64,000 bases of DNA from Paucisalibacillus globulus DSM 18846 (GTDB taxonomy: Bacteria; Bacillota; Bacilli; Bacillales; Amphibacillaceae): contig NZ_AXVK01000029.1 in the NCBI RefSeq assembly GCF_000482485.1, positions 1-64,000 of the forward strand, in the 5' to 3' direction. Position numbers and translations under genes: made by a program. Of this stretch, positions 43,201 through 50,637 are shown in pieces; position 1 is the first letter of the stretch, and each line of letters starts with the position of its first letter. Below the pieces are notes generated by a model that had not been told where the DNA came from, searched no databases, and saw nothing but the letters and a program-made list of their open reading frames with translations.

Positions 43201-43804
43201 GGTTAATGAAACTGGCGGAGAAGATAAGTGGAGTCAATACACATACAAGATTCATAAGGATCTTTTTGTTGGCGACGGTAGATATACCATTGCCCTCTAT
43301 TCAGAAGATGCAGCTGGTAATACAAATGAGAATATCGATGAAGCGAAAAAAGCTGAAATTTCATTTGGAATTGATAAGACTAATCCAGTTATTGTTCCGA
43401 TTGACATTGAGGATGGAGAGCAATATGCAGTAGATAGCAAAAAAGCTACTATATCGGTCAAGGATAATCTTGTTCTAGACCATGTAAAGATTAACCTAAA
43501 TAATGAAGAAATTAATTTTGAGGAAGATGGGGAAAATTATACATTTATCATTCCAAACGCGAACTCGACGCAAGAAGTAAGTATTCAAGCAACGGACGCT
43601 GCAGGAAATGAATTAACAGCTGAAGTGAAAGATTTTCTTGTCACAACTAATCTGTTAGTTCGTTGGTATAATAATAAACCATTATTTATCGGTTCACTAG
43701 GAGGAGTAGGTGTCGTTGGTGTAGCACTTGCTGCATTCTTCCTATACAGAAAGAAAGATAATGGTGTTAGTGAAGAAGTGGAATTGGAAGATAAAGTTGG
43801 GTAA
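37286..43804 (+). CDS. Giant membrane-anchored surface protein with Ig-like and B-repeat domains
   Basis: A 2172-residue surface protein: signal or anchor segment (about 8-32), a SpaA/Cna-B-like start, divergent InlB B-repeats (about 125-380, GKVKINNE..., HNGSTIITIIPEDDYQIKSL), then about a dozen bacterial Ig-like modules each closing with D[KR]T.P. A 470-residue block (DNA 39148-40551) is duplicated at 41330-42730. The C-terminus has a single transmembrane helix (IGSLGGVGVVGVALAAFFLY) and a short basic then acidic tail; no LPXTG motif. It is the last gene of the kinase cluster, and ATG 37286 follows GGGGAGGG. Adhesin, stalk or mechanosensor are possible roles. Confidence 0.82.
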   Translation: MKEQIKIRLNRLMSIFLVFMLLSYYVPIGLLVATAEGAEEDIFTLQIVDNGEPVEGALVKGTNGVINVNGTTDSSGIVQFEEVTIEELQEKYTFNFDVELQDGEKKEFSLEVKNGFSDPYVFDLATIPTEPVEPEKHKVTVNVTNPDLGKVKINNENYENPLQIEDGEEVEIEVTPDSDAKIKSLKINNEDIEIEDENFTKTIQINKETEIDVEFTKVYTIKFSSNKNGDIEGDGYQEINAMEGQIIASQGSTPSFTATPEVGYHLSEITIDNTAIDLSSLKNGDSYKHVFEPITENHTVSITFAINTYEINTSVTGENGIISQSTEVEHNGSTIITIIPEDDYQIKSLTDNDKPVKSEVQQDGGSFMYVLNDITENHNINVEFKEVPNSEKTWEELISIKPTEGKAVDLNTEENILIYSNDAKVKIKILDGWPWFGINDHWRKTDFTINKNTTIERIRYGIIWDQKIARLNPTLKILFDTKKPEINEVVFEGDDKVKIKGTDWYSGGVIKGSIDNVEDKHEGTPYSTEIDSVYYQKEGSSEKVKIETYNKEDDTFEFTLPEEDYSGDYKIWAVDKAGNASDVETVKVNIDHSSPTIKGIYIESADNREDIDDEEILEEYVELTEYGYFFKKPLEVTVVAVDEFLGGGSGTGVESMVVYLKDHAKDEYYAVLEDGKLKQIDETMIDTIEPIETDRELTFNIPHSFKGQIIAKATDKVKNTGPFESPKGAILETPDQHKLEEHVAFEKDDAPYTDSNGGGLYADNLDVELTVTDTYSGIETIEWSVVAPNDTENNQYGSLTVNHDGEITDGSDENWEKTQTSENLVTEMKKMITVNHNSNDIVVNVKMTDRSGNMSEEQIKFSIDKTSPNLEVEFDNNSPDEENGNIYSEKRIATITITERNFNPDNVLLHITKDNKEHPVVVEWTTIQPEEGKHSDLTTHTTNIVFEEDGEYTFDVSYMDNAENPGPDVEKHEFIIDRTAPEVKVSYDNKDAANEKYYKQKRTATITVEEHNFDPKRVKINGSTTIIGKGEKDFPALSAWVETEEGVYEATIDFEEDALYQYNIVVSDKAGNTFDDFEDEFYMDQTEAVLIDGEAVTFEQVNDNNFAKVLNFLTFGTFFNKEVHIKVQTLDETSGIEDIVLKTIDGQIIDQDDITINQDELTGEAVFILDVDRFDAAFEVDVKDLAHNIGTYPVTEENSNIVSDNSNIVVEKDKPKVSIDVIPNEGVKQYKYQYNGDVTFSIIAEDKGSGINTVVIDVNGKKYEYDYSDLEEMQIKPDAYRISTNHKDIVGNEDGSYIVSVHVVDNAGNENEAETKIYIDKTNPIITKYEFSVKGKKVDETDKFKKSLELTEYGYYFKEPTQVKISGEDPKVDHEFTSNLKSITVYLRDHENGKYYAALKNGSLKEIKESEIVSITPITTKDSVTVNVPKAFKGQIFAQATDYVQNTGPYIAPNGMVVENEAQHKKETHIKLKRADAPFKDTNGGDLYANNVNVELTVTDTYSGIEEIEWSVVAPYDMANNQGGKLKLNNDKTYTEDSNAQGWKQTRSQLNLVTEMKKTLTVNHNSNNIKVKVKMTDRAGHTSEEEITFSIDKTSPSINVSYDNNSPDPEHQDYYKENRTATITITERNFKPEDVVYVVTNTDNIIPVINGWSSNRNSNNPDLTTHTATITYSADGDYTFDIQYKDNAGNKAAPVAQDSFTIDKTKPIINVSYNTNDALNENFFNTARTATISVTEHNFDPSRIEITGTAFHDGEVVDFPSLSGWTRNGDVHTASIVYNTDALYSFDIDFTDMAGNITDDFSPQEFHIDQTEPTLTITGVEDMSANNGKVAPIIRYSDTNFDQNSVKIELTGSNRGEVELEGKYSERNNGQVFIFDDFGKTKENDDLYTLTASLVDLAGNEITEEVRFSVNRFGSVYTFDDSLDALIGKYVQSEQDIIITETNVNSLNKDSIMLKMTHNGSPTDLVAGEDFTVNETGGEDKWSQYTYKIHKDLFVGDGRYTIALYSEDAAGNTNENIDEAKKAEISFGIDKTNPVIVPIDIEDGEQYAVDSKKATISVKDNLVLDHVKINLNNEEINFEEDGENYTFIIPNANSTQEVSIQATDAAGNELTAEVKDFLVTTNLLVRWYNNKPLFIGSLGGVGVVGVALAAFFLYRKKDNGVSEEVELEDKVG

Positions 43805-43933
43805 GAACCAACTTATTATCGGAAAGTTTATTCACAATTGACATCACCTTTCTCGGTATGCTTTGAATTAGAAAGATGAACATGTACTTGTGTTGTGAAT
43901 GTTAGTTAAGAGTATGAAAATTGATTGCAAGAG

Positions 43934-43965
43934 AAAGGGAGTTGCCAAAGTGCAACTCCCTTTTT
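43934..43965 (+). terminator. Terminator of the kinase/surface-protein cluster
   Basis: AAAGGGAGTTGC pairs with GCAACTCCCTTT around six bases, with five Ts at the end. Confidence 0.85.
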
Positions 43966-44026
43966 CAAATTCGAATTTGTACCATAATAATCTGTATTCA
44001 TAATGAAAGCGAAATGGATAGGTTCA

Positions 44027-44054
44027 TTGACCTATATAAAGCTTGTCGTATAAT
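44027..44054 (+). promoter_or_regulatory. Strong sigma-A promoter of the second small gene
   Basis: TTGACC at 44027 and TATAAT at 44049 with a 16-base spacer. It leaves an untranslated leader of about 185 bases before the small gene at 44250. Confidence 0.7.
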
Positions 44055-44249
44055 GTCCGAGATATAGGCATCATGCCTTCTTGTATGTACTTGTGTAAGC
44101 AGATACAATAATAACAGGAATAATAGCGGAAATTTACAATTACTGGTGAGCTATTGGAACCACAATACTGCAACACAAAAAGTTTAAACGATGTTAGTCT
44201 GCTTTCGATTAATGTTTCTATACGACTTAAAATGAAATGGGGTATTTTC

Positions 44250-44369
44250 ATGAAGCTCGTACATAGATTTTTATATTCGTATTATTCAACGTTAAGTAAG
44301 GATTGTTTATGTCCAGAGTACAGAATAAAGCTTCAGAAGCGGATGCTGTTTCATGGCTCGAAGTTTTAG
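44250..44369 (+). CDS. 39-residue paralogue of the riboswitch-controlled small protein
   Basis: ATG at 44250 opens 39 codons. The product shares VHRFLYSYYST, SKDC, PEY and KRM with the protein at 8415; 25 of 39 positions agree by eye, with mainly synonymous changes in the shared core. Start is set by the paralogue although the frame stays open 32 codons upstream; GGGG nine bases before the ATG is a weak SD. No c-di-GMP aptamer is visible in the long leader, so regulation differs from the first copy. A Sda-like helical hairpin is possible. Confidence 0.7.
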   Translation: MKLVHRFLYSYYSTLSKDCLCPEYRIKLQKRMLFHGSKF

Positions 44370-44520
44370 ACGAGGCAATATCTATTAACATTCTATTCGA
44401 TAGAGTGATTTTCATTTCAACTCGTATGGGAACACGAACCTGTAGTAAGACCAAAATAAGAAATTTTAGCGTAATAAGTGAAGGAGATTTCTTATGCTAA
44501 GGAAACCTCCAACTATTTGT

Positions 44521-44706
44521 TTAAAACTGTCTTTTTCCTAAATCCAATTCCATCAAAACCGTCATTCTACCACTATCACATGTTTTAGTTGTTCTAATAA
44601 TCCGAGCACCCCCACGCTCTGCATGAGACGTAATCTCAAGCAACTCCTCTTTACTATACACCGAACGGCAAACCTGAATAAGCTTACTATTTTGCAAACC
44701 CTGCAC
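44521..44706 (-). CDS. Hypothetical small protein
   Basis: A 61-residue product from GTG at 44706, preceded by AGGAGGGGGAGG, an unusually strong SD at suitable spacing. It contains VCRSVYSKEELLEIT, a Gly-Gly-Ala turn and RMTVLMELDLG, compatible with a small alpha/beta protein. The frame runs on upstream to 44742, but those 12 codons come from the family 1 repeat. I do not recognise it. Confidence 0.55.
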   Translation of the reverse strand: MQGLQNSKLIQVCRSVYSKEELLEITSHAERGGARIIRTTKTCDSGRMTVLMELDLGKRQF

Positions 44707-44730
44707 ACAGATATCCTCCCCCTCCTTTAT

Positions 44731-44769
44731 GGTGCCTGTCACTTCCCGAAAAAAATCGAATTTTGTCGG
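44731..44769 (+). repeat. Family 1 (REP-like) repeat, left half
   Basis: GGTGCCTGTCACTTCCCGA, AAAAAATCGA and TTTTGTCGG. It lies immediately upstream of the minus-strand small gene's SD. Confidence 0.75.
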
Positions 44770-44902
44770 TATTGATTTCCGTTTCTATGTCTTACTTAAT
44801 AAAAAGTTATGGTAGTCAGCGCAATCTTATTCTTTTTTATTTTTCCACAATTTCATCCTATGTTAAAATGGATTAAACACTAGGAAAATTGAGGGAGATA
44901 TA

Positions 44903-45229
44903 TTGAAAACTGAATCAAGTAAAACACCGTGGATTATTGTTCTTGTATTATCCGTAATTTTAGTTGTTGGTCTAATACTTAATCAACCGATGTCTGAAGA
45001 TGAAGCGATTGAAATTGCAAAGGAATTAGTACCTGAGGAATTCGATGAAGTTTATTCTACGCAGTTTACTCCAATGAACGAAACTGAAATTGGAGCAGAT
45101 ATATGGATCATCCAGCTAGAAAATAAAGAGGAAGATAGGGCTTTATTAACCATTAATGCAAATAACGGGAAAATGATAGAAGGAAAAATCGAGGATGGAG
45201 AGACAGGGGAAGTATTGGAAAATTTGTAG
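44903..45229 (+). CDS. Small membrane-anchored PepSY-like protein
   Basis: A 108-residue protein: one transmembrane helix (about 9-26, WIIVLVLSVILVVGLIL) and an extracytoplasmic domain with the order helix (SEDEAIEIAKELV), strand (ADIWIIQLENKEEDRALLTINANNGKMIEG), as in PepSY-type modules. Start is TTG with GAGGGAG upstream. Function unknown; single-gene unit closed by a strong terminator. Confidence 0.65.
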   Translation: MKTESSKTPWIIVLVLSVILVVGLILNQPMSEDEAIEIAKELVPEEFDEVYSTQFTPMNETEIGADIWIIQLENKEEDRALLTINANNGKMIEGKIEDGETGEVLENL

Positions 45230-45274
45230 TTTGTGACTTTCTGTTTAAGAACTTGGAACTATAAGTTAATAGTG

Positions 45275-45320
45275 AAACGCCGTATGAGGTATTTTTTAAA
45301 TACTTCATACGGCGTTTTTT
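45275..45320 (+). terminator. Terminator after the PepSY-like gene
   Basis: AAACGCCGTATGAGGTATTT pairs with AAATACTTCATACGGCGTTT, followed by further Ts. Confidence 0.9.
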
Positions 45321-45464
45321 CTAGCCAAATTTATCACAGGTTAATGGACTGTAGGATTGCTACTGAATGAAGTGTCAATTTAATCATATTTAAATTAGGC
45401 CAACATAGCATGTTCTATAAGAGTAATACCAATATTTTTGAAAAATATAAAGGGAGTGGGGAAA

Positions 45465-46826
45465 ATGTCTAAAGACAATGGGAGTACATCATTAAGTAAG
45501 TTTGGGTACAAGCAAGAGTTACACCGTACATTATCAACCAAAGACTTACTAGTTTATGGACTTATTTTCATGGTTCCAATTGCCCCGTTTGGTATTTATG
45601 GCGAGGTGATGCTTGGTTCCCAGGGAATGGTTGCCTTAGCCTATTTAATTGGTATGGTGGGCATGATTTTTACCGCATTAAGCTATGCTAGAATGTCAGA
45701 AGCCTTTCCGATGGCTGGTTCTGTTTATTCTTATGCTGGACGAGGGATAAACCAATATGTTGGATTTATTGCAGGTTGGGCTATTCTACTCGATTATATC
45801 TTAGTTCCAGCCCTACTATACGTTGTAAGTGCAACTGCACTTACTGGTATGTGGCCAGCAATTCCAGGTTGGTTTTGGTTATTATTCTTTATTGTTATTA
45901 ATACGGTTATCAATTATTTTGGAATTAAATTTACCGCTCGGACCAACTGGATATTCTTATTTTTTGAATTAGCTGTCTTACTAATTTTCCTTGTTGTTGG
46001 AATAACTGCAATTGCAAATGGTGTGAATGGTGCAACGTTCTCATTTGACCCAATATATAACCCAGATACATTTAGTATGAGTGTTGTAATGGGCGCGGTG
46101 TCTATCGCAGTGCTTAGTTTTTTAGGATTTGATGCGATTTCAACATTATCAGAGGAATCTGCTGGTGGGCCAAAAGCTATTGGGAAGGCAACGATTCTTT
46201 CCTTGTTAATTGTTGGTGTGCTATTTATGGCCCAAACGTGGGTTGCTGCATTAATTTTCCCAGATTTTAATAGCTTTGATGATATTGGTACAGCATTCTA
46301 TGAAACTGCTGCAATGGCTGGGGGAGAGTGGCTTGGTGTCTTGACCGCAATTGCAACAGCACTTGCGTGGGGGATTGCTGATGCACTTGTTGCCCAAGTT
46401 GCTATATCAAGAGTTCTATTTAGTATGGGGCGTGACCGTAAATTGCCGAAGTTCTTGTCTAAGGTACATCCGAAATATAAAACGCCGTACTCTAGTATTT
46501 TATTTGTTGCTGTAATTTCATTTATTATTGGCTTGGCTTTCATGGGTGACATTGGGATATTAACATCCTTTATTAACTTTGGTGCGTTAACAGCATTCTT
46601 GTTCCTGCATGTTTCAGTTTTTGTGCATTATATTTATAAAAATAAAAGTAAAAATTATTGGAGTCATCTAGTATTACCGCTAATTGGCTTTATTATTATC
46701 GCTTATGTATGGATTAATCTAGCCACACAAGCTAAAGTACTAGGGCTTTCCTGGTTAGCTGTTGGTATTATTGTTGCTATTTACTTCGCTGTTAAGAAGA
46801 AAGATGCTTCTATTGATATGGATTAA
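45465..46826 (+). CDS. APC-family amino acid/amide permease
   Basis: A 453-residue carrier with twelve membrane helices. The first helix has the APC pattern (DLLVYGLIFMVPIAPFGIYG) and the sixth FLGFDAISTLSEE; GRDRKLPKFLSKVHPKYKTPY is the conserved loop after helix eight. ATG 45465 is set by GGGAGTGGGG; the in-frame TTG at 45438 is less likely. An acetamidase gene follows in the same direction, so the substrate may be an amide or the amino acid from which one derives; this is inferred. Confidence 0.88.
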   Translation: MSKDNGSTSLSKFGYKQELHRTLSTKDLLVYGLIFMVPIAPFGIYGEVMLGSQGMVALAYLIGMVGMIFTALSYARMSEAFPMAGSVYSYAGRGINQYVGFIAGWAILLDYILVPALLYVVSATALTGMWPAIPGWFWLLFFIVINTVINYFGIKFTARTNWIFLFFELAVLLIFLVVGITAIANGVNGATFSFDPIYNPDTFSMSVVMGAVSIAVLSFLGFDAISTLSEESAGGPKAIGKATILSLLIVGVLFMAQTWVAALIFPDFNSFDDIGTAFYETAAMAGGEWLGVLTAIATALAWGIADALVAQVAISRVLFSMGRDRKLPKFLSKVHPKYKTPYSSILFVAVISFIIGLAFMGDIGILTSFINFGALTAFLFLHVSVFVHYIYKNKSKNYWSHLVLPLIGFIIIAYVWINLATQAKVLGLSWLAVGIIVAIYFAVKKKDASIDMD

Positions 46827-46951
46827 TATAAAGTGAGACTATGTTCCGTGTGAAGAATACTGCTGACTCTTTAGAAAATAATCGGAAACCTTGATTAGAA
46901 TTCTGATTAAAGCTATTATTCTATTAATATCTAAAAAGGGAGTGTAAGATA

Positions 46952-47908
46952 ATGACGATTCATCACCACCATCATCCGTATATGACAATCCATGATTTTA
47001 AATCTCATAGTCATTTAGGATGGGATAATTCATTAAAACCAATAGCAGAAGTGGATTCTGGACAGACGATTACGTATGAGATAACGGAATCTTCTGGGGG
47101 ACAGTTTACTAAAAACTCAACAAGTGAAGATGTTCTAGGACTTGATTTTGGAAAGGTTAATCCAGTGTCCGGACCAATTTATATTAAAGGTGCTGAGCCT
47201 GGGGATACATTAGAAATTGAAATGCTAGATTTTCGCCAGCTAGATTGGGGCTGGACAGCGATTATTCCCGGATTTGGACTGCTTGCTGATGATTTTAAAG
47301 AGCCTGCTATAAAGACATTTGATCTAACCCGACGGAATACTACGGAGTTTTTGGATGGGATTGATCTTTTTATCAAGCCATTCCCAGGAACAATTGGTGT
47401 TGCATTACCTGAGCCTGGTAATCATAGTGTTGTTCCTCCGGGGAAGAATGGTGGGAATATGGATATTCGTCATTTGACTAGGGGAACAAAGCTTTATTTG
47501 CCTGTTTGGGTAGAGGGTGCACTGTTTTCAATTGGAGATACACATGCTGCACAAGGTGATGGGGAAGTATGTGGAACAGCAATTGAAGCATCTATGGAAA
47601 CTACGGTGCGTTTTAAATTGCACAAAGGGAAGTCCATCGCAGAACCCCAATATGACATACCAGGACCTCCAACACCAGAAGCAGATAGTAAGGGATACTA
47701 TGTAACTACCGGACACGGTGAAGACTTGATGGAAGCTTCACGAAACGCCATCCGATATATGATTGAACATTTAATATATACCTATGGAATGAGTAAACAA
47801 GAAGCATACATGCTATGTAGTATTACAGTAGACTTAAGAATAAGTGAAATCGTAGACGCACCAAACTGGCTAGTATCCGCATTCTTGCCAAAAGCAATCT
47901 TCAGGTAG
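46952..47908 (+). CDS. Acetamidase/formamidase family amidohydrolase
   Basis: A 318-residue FmdA_AmdA enzyme that hydrolyses short amides to ammonia and acid. Typical blocks: GPIYIKGAEPGDTLEIEM, GGNMDIRHLTRGTKLYLPVWVEGALFSIGDTHAAQGDGEVCGTAIE, and SITVDLRISEIVDAPNW near the C-terminus. The N-terminus has a natural run of five histidines coded by mixed CAT and CAC. GGGAGTG upstream of ATG is the SD. It probably shares a transcript with the permease gene 125 bases upstream. Confidence 0.92.
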   Translation: MTIHHHHHPYMTIHDFKSHSHLGWDNSLKPIAEVDSGQTITYEITESSGGQFTKNSTSEDVLGLDFGKVNPVSGPIYIKGAEPGDTLEIEMLDFRQLDWGWTAIIPGFGLLADDFKEPAIKTFDLTRRNTTEFLDGIDLFIKPFPGTIGVALPEPGNHSVVPPGKNGGNMDIRHLTRGTKLYLPVWVEGALFSIGDTHAAQGDGEVCGTAIEASMETTVRFKLHKGKSIAEPQYDIPGPPTPEADSKGYYVTTGHGEDLMEASRNAIRYMIEHLIYTYGMSKQEAYMLCSITVDLRISEIVDAPNWLVSAFLPKAIFR

Positions 47909-47925
47909 AGCGGTGCCTGGCTGGG

Positions 47926-47964
47926 GGTGCCTGTCACTTCCCGAAGTTTGTCGTTTATTGTCGA
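47926..47964 (+). repeat. Family 1 (REP-like) repeat, left half
   Basis: GGTGCCTGTCACTTCCCGA followed by AGTTTGTCG..TTGTCGA. A second partial GGTGCCTGG occurs just before it at 47912. Confidence 0.75.
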
Positions 47965-48002
47965 TACAATAGGTAATAAAGATTATAATACTTGCCCCAT
48001 TA

Positions 48003-48042
48003 AAACAAGACTCCCTATTCATAATAGTAAGGAGTCTTGTTT
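48003..48042. terminator. Bidirectional terminator
   Basis: AAACAAGACTCC and GGAGTCTTGTTT form a stem with an inner CTATT/AATAG pairing, between convergent genes. Confidence 0.85.
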
Positions 48043-48054
48043 AGATTTCGTTTT

Positions 48055-48501
48055 TTACCATTTTGCCGACCACAATCTAGCAATCATATCCAAGATAACA
48101 GCAATTATCATTCCAAAAGTATACCGGACAAGATCAAGGACTAGAAACCCTTTCCCTAAAATTAATCCACCTAGAATGTGACTTCGAATCTCGTTAATCC
48201 ATGCCGCTTGATACAATTGACTAAACTCAATTCCAAAACTAAACAGGAGACCAAGTAGGAAGGCATTCATTATACTTCCACGAACTAGTAAAAAACGAAA
48301 TCCAAAATAGACCATCATGGCCCACAGCGCGTCACCGGCATGCTGGGATACAAATGCAGGAAGAAGATAGCCGTATTTCCTACTTGCTAAACCTAGGAGG
48401 ATGGTAATTAAGATCACCACCCCGTACACAATCCGCATATTACGGTAATTTCGGTTTAATGAATCTTTAATAGATTTATAGTCAGTATCCAATCGAATCA
48501 C
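48055..48501 (-). CDS. DUF2809 membrane protein
   Basis: A 148-residue protein with four membrane segments. The FVSQHAGDALWAMMVYFGFRFL and IEFSQLYQAAWINEIR stretches mark the DUF2809 family, whose function is unknown and which is distantly like VanZ proteins. The family core starts near residue 23, so a downstream start is possible, but no better SD was seen. Single gene. Confidence 0.82.
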   Translation of the reverse strand: MIRLDTDYKSIKDSLNRNYRNMRIVYGVVILITILLGLASRKYGYLLPAFVSQHAGDALWAMMVYFGFRFLLVRGSIMNAFLLGLLFSFGIEFSQLYQAAWINEIRSHILGGLILGKGFLVLDLVRYTFGMIIAVILDMIARLWSAKW

Positions 48502-48679
48502 TCTTTACTATGATTTGAATTATTTTAAAGTATACATGTACCCGTGAGTTGCAAGCAAGAACGGGAGACTAGTATGTTTTTTTTTTCAATGGAAAGAACC
48601 TTTCATCTTTGGTACAGTTGAGACTAGGGGGAAGTTTACGAACTATATCCTCGCAACACAACTTGGAAGAGGTGTCGTT

Positions 48680-49654
48680 ATGAAATATGCAACGATTGGT
48701 ACAAGCATGATTACGAATGAATTTATAAATGCTGCAAAGGAACAGGGGAAGTTAACCTTACAAGCAGTATATTCAAGGACAGAAGAGCAAGCAAAGGATT
48801 TTGCAAAAATGCACGGGGCACCACAATTTTATACAGAACTTGAAGAGTTAGCTAAAAGTGATATTGAATGTGTCTATATTGCATCACCGAATTCCATGCA
48901 TTTTGAACAAGTAACGTTGTTTTTAAAGCATAAAAAACATGTTATCTGTGAAAAACCTATATTTTCCAATAGAAATGAACTAGATAAAGCATTTCAAACA
49001 GCTGATGAAAATGGCGTTTTCTTATTTGAAGCGATGCGTAATTTACATATGCCGGGGCACTTAGCACTTAAGGAAAAACTGAGTGGAGCTGGTAGAATAA
49101 GAAGTGCAGTATTGGATTATTCAAGCTACTCTTCTCGCTATGATAAAGTCAAAAATGGTGAAGTACCGAATATCTTTTCACTGAAATTTTCAGGAGGAGC
49201 GCTAGTAGATTTGGGTGTATACCCATTGGCAATTGCTCTCGATATTTTTGGTAAACCGGAGGATATAACATATTCACCTACTATTATTGAAACTGGTGTT
49301 GATGGCAGTGGTACACTTATTCTGCGATACCCTGATTTCATTTGTACTATTTTATGCTCAAAAATCTCTACATCCTATAATCATTCTGAAATTCAAGGGG
49401 AAGAAGGAACATTTACGATTGATGATATCGGTACTTTAGCAAATGTGCGATTTATCCAATCAGCAGGAGAAACTATTATTTATGAAGAACAATCCCAGCA
49501 TCCTATGTCCTATGAAATAGAAAGCTTTGTAAATATTATGGAGTCAAACGATCAAGAGAAATATAACCAATTCCGTAAAATCAGTACGGATATACTTGAA
49601 ATAACAGAAAAAGCAAGGAAAACAAACGGGATTATTTTTGGAATAGAAAGGTAG
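48680..49654 (+). CDS. Gfo/Idh/MocA family oxidoreductase (YulF-like)
   Basis: A 324-residue NAD(P)-dependent oxidoreductase: N-terminal Rossmann fold (YATIGTSMITNEFINAA), VYIASPNSMHFEQV, the catalytic-lysine block HVICEKPIFSN, and a C-terminal alpha/beta domain with GGALVDLGVYPLAI. It resembles YulF of Bacillus. The start ATG has GGAAGAGGTG upstream. Substrate unknown; no sugar gene is next to it. Confidence 0.87.
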   Translation: MKYATIGTSMITNEFINAAKEQGKLTLQAVYSRTEEQAKDFAKMHGAPQFYTELEELAKSDIECVYIASPNSMHFEQVTLFLKHKKHVICEKPIFSNRNELDKAFQTADENGVFLFEAMRNLHMPGHLALKEKLSGAGRIRSAVLDYSSYSSRYDKVKNGEVPNIFSLKFSGGALVDLGVYPLAIALDIFGKPEDITYSPTIIETGVDGSGTLILRYPDFICTILCSKISTSYNHSEIQGEEGTFTIDDIGTLANVRFIQSAGETIIYEEQSQHPMSYEIESFVNIMESNDQEKYNQFRKISTDILEITEKARKTNGIIFGIER

Positions 49655-49658
49655 TTTT

Positions 49659-49698
49659 GGGTGCCTGTCACTTCCCGAAGTAACTCGAATTTTGTCGA
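49659..49698 (+). repeat. Family 1 repeat, left end flanking the RAYT gene
   Basis: GGGTGCCTGTCACTTCCCGA, AGTAACTCGA and TTTTGTCGA. It starts five bases after the oxidoreductase stop codon and is inverted relative to the copy at 50681-50719. Confidence 0.88.
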
Positions 49699-49705
49699 AA
49701 GAAAT

Positions 49706-49757
49706 AAAAGCTATTTACCCCTGTGTTGAGAAATTCTCAAGGTGGTGAATAGCTTTT
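49706..49757 (+). terminator. Terminator after the YulF-like gene
   Basis: AAAAGCTATT pairs with GAATAGCTTTT, with an inner TTGAG/CTCAA hairpin. Confidence 0.75.
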
Positions 49758-49954
49758 AAAATTACTAAAAATTGATTTTCGTGCTTGATTTTGAGCTATA
49801 ATTTTAATTACTAATCTAAAAATTATGTTTTATAAGATGAAATTGCTTTTTCTACAAGTAATTTCCTATTTTTATAGTTTTGACACTAAATTAGAAGTAG
49901 TCTATTTTAGTGGTAAGTGTAAAACTAAACAATAGAGTAGGAGATGGTCCTATA

Positions 49955-50524
49955 ATGGCAAGAAAGAAAAGAATTTGGATGCCCAATGCATTTTACCATG
50001 TTGTATGTAGGGGAAATAGACGTGAACCACTCTTTATCGATGCCGGTGATTATAAAACGTTTCTATATTTGCTTCGCAAGGTCCACGAGAAAACCCCTTT
50101 CGAACTAGCTTCATACTGCCTCATGACAAACCACTTTCACTTACAATTGCGCTCCAAAGAACAACCGATTTCCAAAGTGATGTCGCTCATAAATAAGCGA
50201 TATGCTGACTATTACAACACAAAATATAAATTTACAGGGCATGTTTTTGAGAAAAGGTATTTTGATGAAATAATTGAACCAGGTACCGGGATGATAAAAG
50301 TAAGCCGGTATATACATTTGAATCCAGTTAAAGCTGAAATGGTAGAACGGCCAGAACAATATCCATGGAGTAGTTATCGGTATTATTTGCATACCTTGGG
50401 AAATGGCATGTTAGTAATGGATGAAGTATTAGCGTATTTTACAGGAGATGAAGTAGGCAAGCGTATGCGATACAAGGAATTCATGGAGACAAAAGAGGAA
50501 GAGAGTGGGTTTCAGAATGTGTGA
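49955..50524 (+). CDS. REP-associated tyrosine transposase (RAYT, Y1/HUH type)
   Basis: A 189-residue single-strand DNA transposase of the Y1 group. FYHVVCRGNRREPLF at the N-terminus, the metal-binding NHFHLQL with His60 and His62, KRYADYYNTKY (Tyr83-Tyr87) for the nucleophilic tyrosine, GHVFEKRY and YIHLNPVKAEMVERPEQYPWSSY. The start is set at ATG 49955 with GTAGGAG upstream. Family 1 repeats flank it in inverted orientation, so it very likely made this family. The protein looks intact. Confidence 0.93.
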   Translation: MARKKRIWMPNAFYHVVCRGNRREPLFIDAGDYKTFLYLLRKVHEKTPFELASYCLMTNHFHLQLRSKEQPISKVMSLINKRYADYYNTKYKFTGHVFEKRYFDEIIEPGTGMIKVSRYIHLNPVKAEMVERPEQYPWSSYRYYLHTLGNGMLVMDEVLAYFTGDEVGKRMRYKEFMETKEEESGFQNV

Positions 50525-50637
50525 TGAATAAGCTTATTTACCATGCAAAATTGTCGAATATTTCCGGGGAAATATTTTCAGTTGTAATATTTAGTAGGAA
50601 TATGTCATTAAAAAGAAACCCGAATTTAACGAAAAAC

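Noticed and set aside
44494-44541. 15-codon ORF with an SD on the plus strand
   Set aside because: Very short, runs into the convergent gene, and no homologue or downstream gene on that strand supports it.
44707-44742. Longer start for the small minus-strand protein
   Set aside because: Codons come from the GGTGCCTGTCAC repeat; GTG at 44706 has a strong SD.
46960-46980. His-tag from a cloning vector
   Set aside because: Mixed codons and natural flanking sequence; the surrounding genome is continuous.
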